Source of the DNA: a virus
Virus record (IMG/VR): IMGVR_UViG_3300015261_000001
Span: 62,001 to 126,000 of that record
Reading direction: 5' to 3' (one strand)
Length of the DNA stretch: 64,000 nucleotides
Below, piece after piece: positions 59,877 through 64,000 of the stretch. The notes under the pieces were generated by a model. It had not been told where the DNA came from, did not search any database, and saw only the letters and a list, made by a program, of their open reading frames with translations. The translations under genes and the position numbers were made by a program. How positions within the stretch are numbered: the first letter of the stretch is position 1; each line of letters begins with the position of its first letter.

Positions 59877-62039
59877 ATGACGGTTTTTTCTAATATCGTA
59901 CCGGGTGGTGTGGACAACGGCGGCATCGCGGATCGCTCGATCCCGGAGTACACGATCAACGCTCCGTCGGCGCCGCTCCACCTTCCAGTCGTGCATGTCA
60001 TCACCCCAAAAGGTGCACTGGCAAGCCAAAAAGGCACAGTCTGGATCGCACCCTCCAACTTCACCCAAGTGTTCGGCAACATCTTCGATGAGAAGACCCC
60101 GTACTACAACGCGACGGCCGCGCTGATCCAAGCTCTGGCCAAAGGCAACCAGGGTACCATCGGTGTTCGTCGTCTGTCGGTCAACGAAGAAGTTGCCCGC
60201 GTTGCGATGTCGGCTTACGTTCAGAAGAAGGTCCAACAGGACTACGAGCGTGACTCGGCCGGTCGCTGGAAGTACGACGCGGACGGCAACCGCATCGTTA
60301 TCGTCGGCAAGACGTATGAAGGTGTTGAAGTCACCATCAAGCCCGACGACACCGCTGCGACCCTCGCACCAGGTGAGCTTCAGGTACGTACTATCGCTGC
60401 GAGCGGCGAAGTTCCTGAAACTGTGGTCTATCCTTTGTTCGAAGCCCTCGCTGGCGTCGGTGAAGAATACAACCGCAGCGGCCTGAACCTGGGTGTTCGC
60501 AACGAGATCATGAACTGGCGTTCGGTTTCCGAGTTCGTCCGTTCTACCGGTGTGTTCCCGTTCGACCTGCGTCAATTCGTTGACCCACTGAACGGCGAGC
60601 GTGCATACGCCAAAACCACTACTGGTCGCGACTCGGCGAAGTTCACTCTGTTCCCAACGGATCTGAACAACGTCCAGTACAGCCTGAAGTTCGGTTTCGG
60701 TGCTTACACCGGCACCAACGCCAACCGTCCGTCGAACCCGCAACCTGCGCCGTTCAATGACCTGATCACCTACGACGAAAACATCGACGCGCTTTGCCAG
60801 TTGATGTACGTGGTTGAAAAGGACCACAACGAATCGTTGGTGGAAGTCGGCACTGCTGACCAGTTCTACAAGCAGATGAACCCGTTCACCTGCACCAACC
60901 ACAACGGCGCGCCGTACTACGCCATCAGCACCAACGCCACTATCAAGTGGGATCTGTCGGGCGCGGTGAAGGCTGCCGGCGGTGTATCTCCATTCCTGGA
61001 AAAGGATGGCAAGGTACCGGATTACGTGACCACTCCAGACGTACCGGATCCGTTCGGTCTCCTGGCTGGTCTCGTCCGTCCTCTGACTATCCAGCAAGGT
61101 TGGGAAATCAACAACAAGCTGATGGTCACTGACCTGACTCGTTACGTGAACGGCGTTGAGATGAAAGACGTCACCCGTAACCGTCAGTCGCTGTTCTGGG
61201 ACGTTGGCTACACCCAGGAAGTGAAAGACCTGGCGATGCAGATGCTCGGCCGTCGTAAGGACATCATCGTGATGCCTGACGCCACCGTTTGGACTCCAGG
61301 GCGTTCCAACCCTCTGGAAGAAGTCTACTCGCGTGCCGGCATGCTCACTTCGACCCTGCGCATGACGCCTGAGTCGGAGAAGTGGGGCACCCCAGCAGCT
61401 CGCGCGGCAGTCAACCTCATCGAGGTGAAACTGATCGACGAGAAGACTGGCTGGTACTTCTCGGGCAACATCGACTTGGCTTACGCGTTCGCGTTGTTCG
61501 CCGGTCGTAACAACGGCCTGATCTCGACTCCGCTGTCGCCGGACCACGGTGATAACCGTATCCTGCGTCTGGGTCACAGCCCAACTATCGTCTTCGAAGA
61601 AGATGAAGTGGCTGCTGAGAACTTCGCCAACGGCCACATCAGCCTGCGTCCGTACGACTGGAACACTCAGGTCTACCGCGCCGGTCTGCCAACCGTTTAC
61701 ACCAACCCGGACTCGGTTCTGAAGGACCTGATGACTCCGTTCCTGTGCGTGTGCATGGAGAAGATCTCCGCTGACCAGTGGAAGCTGGTGACTGGCGATA
61801 CCACCATCACGCAGGAGAACTACGCTGCGATCATGAAGGACAACATCGAAGCTGAATGCCGTAAGGCTGTAGGCGGGATGGTCAGTCAGATCACTGCGGA
61901 AACCTCCTTCCAGGAAGGTATCCCAGGTTCGCGTGCCAAACTGAGCGTTGCACTCCATGGCTGGTTCAACAAGGCCAAGTACATGATGGAGTTCGACCTC
62001 TTCGTCCATAACCAACAGGATCTGGCTACTGCGGCTTGA
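59877..62039 (+). CDS. Contractile tail sheath protein (gp29-like)
   Basis: 720 residues from ATG at 59877, GAGG nine bases upstream; a longer frame start at 59790 has no SD. N-terminus V-F-S-N-I-V-P-G-G-V-D and V-I-T-P-K-G resemble sheath proteins of the phiKZ group, followed by a variable insertion domain (about 100-480) and a C-terminal conserved sheath domain with P-E-S-E-K-W-G and a final beta/alpha segment ending in L-H-G-W-F-N-K-A-K-Y. It is followed 11 bases later by the tube gene, the usual sheath-tube order. Codons are strongly C/G-ending relative to neighbours, as expected for an abundant protein. Confidence 0.85.
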   Translation: MTVFSNIVPGGVDNGGIADRSIPEYTINAPSAPLHLPVVHVITPKGALASQKGTVWIAPSNFTQVFGNIFDEKTPYYNATAALIQALAKGNQGTIGVRRLSVNEEVARVAMSAYVQKKVQQDYERDSAGRWKYDADGNRIVIVGKTYEGVEVTIKPDDTAATLAPGELQVRTIAASGEVPETVVYPLFEALAGVGEEYNRSGLNLGVRNEIMNWRSVSEFVRSTGVFPFDLRQFVDPLNGERAYAKTTTGRDSAKFTLFPTDLNNVQYSLKFGFGAYTGTNANRPSNPQPAPFNDLITYDENIDALCQLMYVVEKDHNESLVEVGTADQFYKQMNPFTCTNHNGAPYYAISTNATIKWDLSGAVKAAGGVSPFLEKDGKVPDYVTTPDVPDPFGLLAGLVRPLTIQQGWEINNKLMVTDLTRYVNGVEMKDVTRNRQSLFWDVGYTQEVKDLAMQMLGRRKDIIVMPDATVWTPGRSNPLEEVYSRAGMLTSTLRMTPESEKWGTPAARAAVNLIEVKLIDEKTGWYFSGNIDLAYAFALFAGRNNGLISTPLSPDHGDNRILRLGHSPTIVFEEDEVAAENFANGHISLRPYDWNTQVYRAGLPTVYTNPDSVLKDLMTPFLCVCMEKISADQWKLVTGDTTITQENYAAIMKDNIEAECRKAVGGMVSQITAETSFQEGIPGSRAKLSVALHGWFNKAKYMMEFDLFVHNQQDLATAA

Positions 62040-62049
62040 GGACTGAAAG

Positions 62050-62952
62050 ATGACAACGAACAACACGAACTACCCTCACCGTACGGCTACCACGTTGCTT
62101 CCAGCAACTGATGCCTTCGTTGAGGCGCTGGACCTCCAGGAACGGCCGGTCATTAACGCCGAACAAGGTGGTCAGTACGGTTGGGCAGGTAACGTTTTCG
62201 AATACCTGACCGCGCAGCCGCATGTAAGCCAGCTTGGCTGGTGCATCATGTTGTCCTCGCCAGCCGCGTTCTCGCGGTTGCCGGGGGGCACCCAACTGCA
62301 CTCCCTGTGCAAATCCTGGTTCGAGAACCGTTCGCAGAGCTTCGAAGGTCTGCGTAACTCGATCGAATTCAGCTTCGGCACCATGGAGTGGACTGGTCAC
62401 GTGCTGTCCATCCCGACTGGCGCGACTCGTTCGCAAGGTCAAGTCAGCCACACCGGCTACGATGTTGAAGGTGAAGTCTTCACCAAGATGTTCGACATCT
62501 GGGGCCGCTGGCTCATCATGGACCCGGAACTGCTCAACGCCAAGATGGTTATCTTGGACGATCCAGGTCCGATGCTGCTGGACGACCAATCGGCCGCTTG
62601 CATCTACTTCGAACCGACGCGCAACATGCGGGACGTTGCTCACGCCGCGATCGTCGTGGGGATCATGCCACGTACCAACGTGCCGATCGAGATCAAGCGT
62701 AACAAGGCCGACGAAAACCAGATCCGTCAGATTCAGATGGAGTTCACTGGTCTCGTCGAGTTCGACACCCTGGCGGTCAAGCAGATTGCTCGCCAGATGT
62801 TGAAGCTGCTGCCGCTGTACAACCCTGACGCAGTTTCTGCGCCTGCTGGCTTCCAGAAGCGTTCTGCTGCTGTGGCTGGCGCGAAGTCGGGTACCGTGGA
62901 ACGCATGACCGCTCAAAAGGCGACCGTGACGAACGCGAACTACATGGGCTAA
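62050..62952 (+). CDS. Tail tube protein (gp30-like)
   Basis: 300 residues. It directly follows the sheath with GAGGA before the ATG. The central part has I-E-F-S-F-G-T-M-E-W-T-G-H and Q-I-Q-M-E-F-T-G-L-V-E-F, paired beta strands typical of tube proteins; the C-terminal 50 residues are Ala/Lys/Thr rich. phiKZ gp30 is the tube. It ends at the hairpin 62976-63006. Confidence 0.85.
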   Translation: MTTNNTNYPHRTATTLLPATDAFVEALDLQERPVINAEQGGQYGWAGNVFEYLTAQPHVSQLGWCIMLSSPAAFSRLPGGTQLHSLCKSWFENRSQSFEGLRNSIEFSFGTMEWTGHVLSIPTGATRSQGQVSHTGYDVEGEVFTKMFDIWGRWLIMDPELLNAKMVILDDPGPMLLDDQSAACIYFEPTRNMRDVAHAAIVVGIMPRTNVPIEIKRNKADENQIRQIQMEFTGLVEFDTLAVKQIARQMLKLLPLYNPDAVSAPAGFQKRSAAVAGAKSGTVERMTAQKATVTNANYMG

Positions 62953-62975
62953 TCACCCAAAGCAAAAGTAAGCCA

Positions 62976-63006
62976 CCTACCCCACCCCTTACGGGGTGGG
63001 GTAGGG
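62976..63006. terminator. Bidirectional hairpin terminator
   Basis: CCTACCCCACCCC, loop TTAC, and perfect complement, between converging ends 62952 and 63019. Confidence 0.85.
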
Positions 63007-63018
63007 GTTTATGCCGGT

Positions 63019-63423
63019 TTACGGTAATTTACAGAGTTTGCCATCGACACAGGATAAAGCATCATTCCCGTGGATCATGACTTCCCGGTAAATCTCCAAG
63101 TCCTTGGAGTGGGGGGTCTTGCCTGAGTAAGGTGGGTCGTTGCGTAGCAAGAATGCATCCACCTCCTCATCGCTATACGCCATGGGGAATACAATCTCCC
63201 ATCCGTCGACATGACGGGCAAACCAAGGAACCACGCAACTTGGCCTGCGGACAATCCGTACCTTCCCTGCGTACATACCCAATGTAAAGCTAAAAACACG
63301 ACCCTCGGGGACCTTAGTCAACGAATAGGAAATGCCCTTAGCTTCCCAATGACGCCGTAGCAGCATCAGTACGATCAACACGTAAAGAACCCAGACAAGC
63401 AAATTGGCTGCGATATCTTTCAT
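63019..63423 (-). CDS. Small inner-membrane protein
   Basis: 134 residues. N-terminal anchor: residues about 6-22 (A-N-L-L-V-W-V-L-Y-V-L-I-V-L-M-L-L) form one transmembrane helix, followed by R-R, then a soluble charged domain with Pro/Lys-rich end. Strong AAGGAG before the ATG. Could alter the host envelope or be a lysis accessory; no motif decides. Confidence 0.65.
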   Translation of the reverse strand: MKDIAANLLVWVLYVLIVLMLLRRHWEAKGISYSLTKVPEGRVFSFTLGMYAGKVRIVRRPSCVVPWFARHVDGWEIVFPMAYSDEEVDAFLLRNDPPYSGKTPHSKDLEIYREVMIHGNDALSCVDGKLCKLP

Positions 63424-63437
63424 GGTGATTGTCTCCT

Positions 63438-64000
63438 TTATGACGAATGACTTCCTAGCACTGATTTAATCTTCCGTTTAAAGAGAGAAATCTCAGAAGC
63501 GAAAACACCCTTGGCTGAATCCGAGATGGTCTCCCATAGATTACCAGTGGGTCCGTAGTAATCCATAAAGAGATTCTGGACTTCCTCCAAACTAGTACCC
63601 CGGTAATGACGCTCAAGAAACTCGTCATAGACTTTCTGGTAATTCTGATTAACCACATCAGTCAAGCGTTTGGTGTTGTGTACCACCAGTTGGAGGCGGG
63701 TGCGGAAAGAAGGACGCAAGCTTTGAGGATTCAGCGGTTTACACGACTGAGTAATAAAGCGTTGCTCTTCTTTACTGAACACCTGGTGTGCATGAAGCCT
63801 CAGGAACATCCATGCAACGCCCGGAGAGGCGTCGTAAGGATAAAGGCTGGTCAATGGATGGCCAGTCTCAAACAACGCTACAATCGCGTACACGAGGCTC
63901 TTGTCGTGCTCCGAGAATTGAGTTGCTTCATTGTTGATGAGCGCTTCGGCTACTTTCAGCGAGTCCCTCAAGTATTTGTGGTCATAGTCATCCTCATCGT
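63438..64000 (-). CDS. Hypothetical protein, 5' end outside window
   Basis: The frame is open through the right edge (D-E-D-D-Y-D-H-K-Y precedes the TTG at 63971), so the gene starts beyond the window; at least 186 residues are present. Helical, His/Arg/Phe rich. Fourteen bases from the membrane protein gene, so one unit. No family recognised. Confidence 0.6.
   Translation of the reverse strand, partial: DEDDYDHKYLRDSLKVAEALINNEATQFSEHDKSLVYAIVALFETGHPLTSLYPYDASPGVAWMFLRLHAHQVFSKEEQRFITQSCKPLNPQSLRPSFRTRLQLVVHNTKRLTDVVNQNYQKVYDEFLERHYRGTSLEEVQNLFMDYYGPTGNLWETISDSAKGVFASEISLFKRKIKSVLGSHSS

Noticed and set aside
59775-62066. 763-codon minus-strand open frame opposite the sheath gene
   Set aside because: Antisense shadow of a strongly C/G-ending codon gene; composition is Arg/Val/His rich without a domain, and the sense frame is a clear sheath protein.

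Overview
This window is a contiguous stretch of a jumbo myovirus genome of the phiKZ type (Chimalliviridae-like, nucleus-forming), most likely infecting Pseudomonas. The family call rests on several diagnostic genes. They are pieces of two split multisubunit RNA polymerases (beta' N-part with NADFDGDQM, a beta C-part, and two different beta' C-parts) and a PhuZ-type tubulin. They also include a 667-residue chimallin-like shell protein next to the beta' N-part, a split family B DNA polymerase, an intein-interrupted large terminase, and a tail sheath/tube pair. No rRNA, tRNA, CRISPR array or IS element was seen.

Gene order follows phiKZ numbering in reverse. From the right edge leftwards it reads: tube (gp30-like) and sheath (gp29-like) on +; three virion proteins (gp28/27/26-like) and TerL (gp25-like) on -; four + genes; a tandem pair of HslV/proteasome-fold proteins; PhuZ (gp39-like); a run of small unknown genes; the C-terminal half of DNA polymerase B; chimallin (gp54-like); RNAP beta' N-part (gp55-like); small genes with an SbcD-like nuclease and an SSB-like protein; the gp68-gp75-like block (non-virion RNAP fifth subunit, putative nuclear importer, unknown, beta C, beta' C, UvsW-like helicase); four small unknowns; and a + pair ending in the virion RNAP beta' C-part (gp80-like). 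The left 14 kb is mainly virion/inner-body genes, including three proteins with cleavable propeptides, a membrane metalloprotease, and the N-terminal half of DNA polymerase B. These phiKZ numbers come from memory of gene order plus motifs, not from alignment.

The genes form a coherent programme. Genes for takeover and replication (chimallin, PhuZ, nvRNAP, polymerase, helicase, SSB, SbcD) lie mostly on the minus strand. Several follow an AT-rich motif whose minus-strand core is close to AACCTATATTAC, resembling phiKZ early promoters. Structural genes are interspersed, and four + genes or operons have a TATG motif upstream, like phiKZ late promoters. Convergent gene ends are closed by strong hairpins, four of them with the same core CCCTTTGCGGGG.

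The points most worth follow-up are: (1) DNA polymerase B split between palm motifs A and B into two genes about 32 kb apart on opposite strands; (2) a probable class 3 intein exactly in the TerL Walker A motif with a decaying LAGLIDADG endonuclease; (3) two tandem proteasome/HslV-fold proteins, one with a complete Thr/Asp/Lys triad and one apparently inactive; (4) three internal head proteins sharing a G-X-E propeptide cleavage site; (5) a virion-cluster HExxH metalloprotease with a membrane hairpin.
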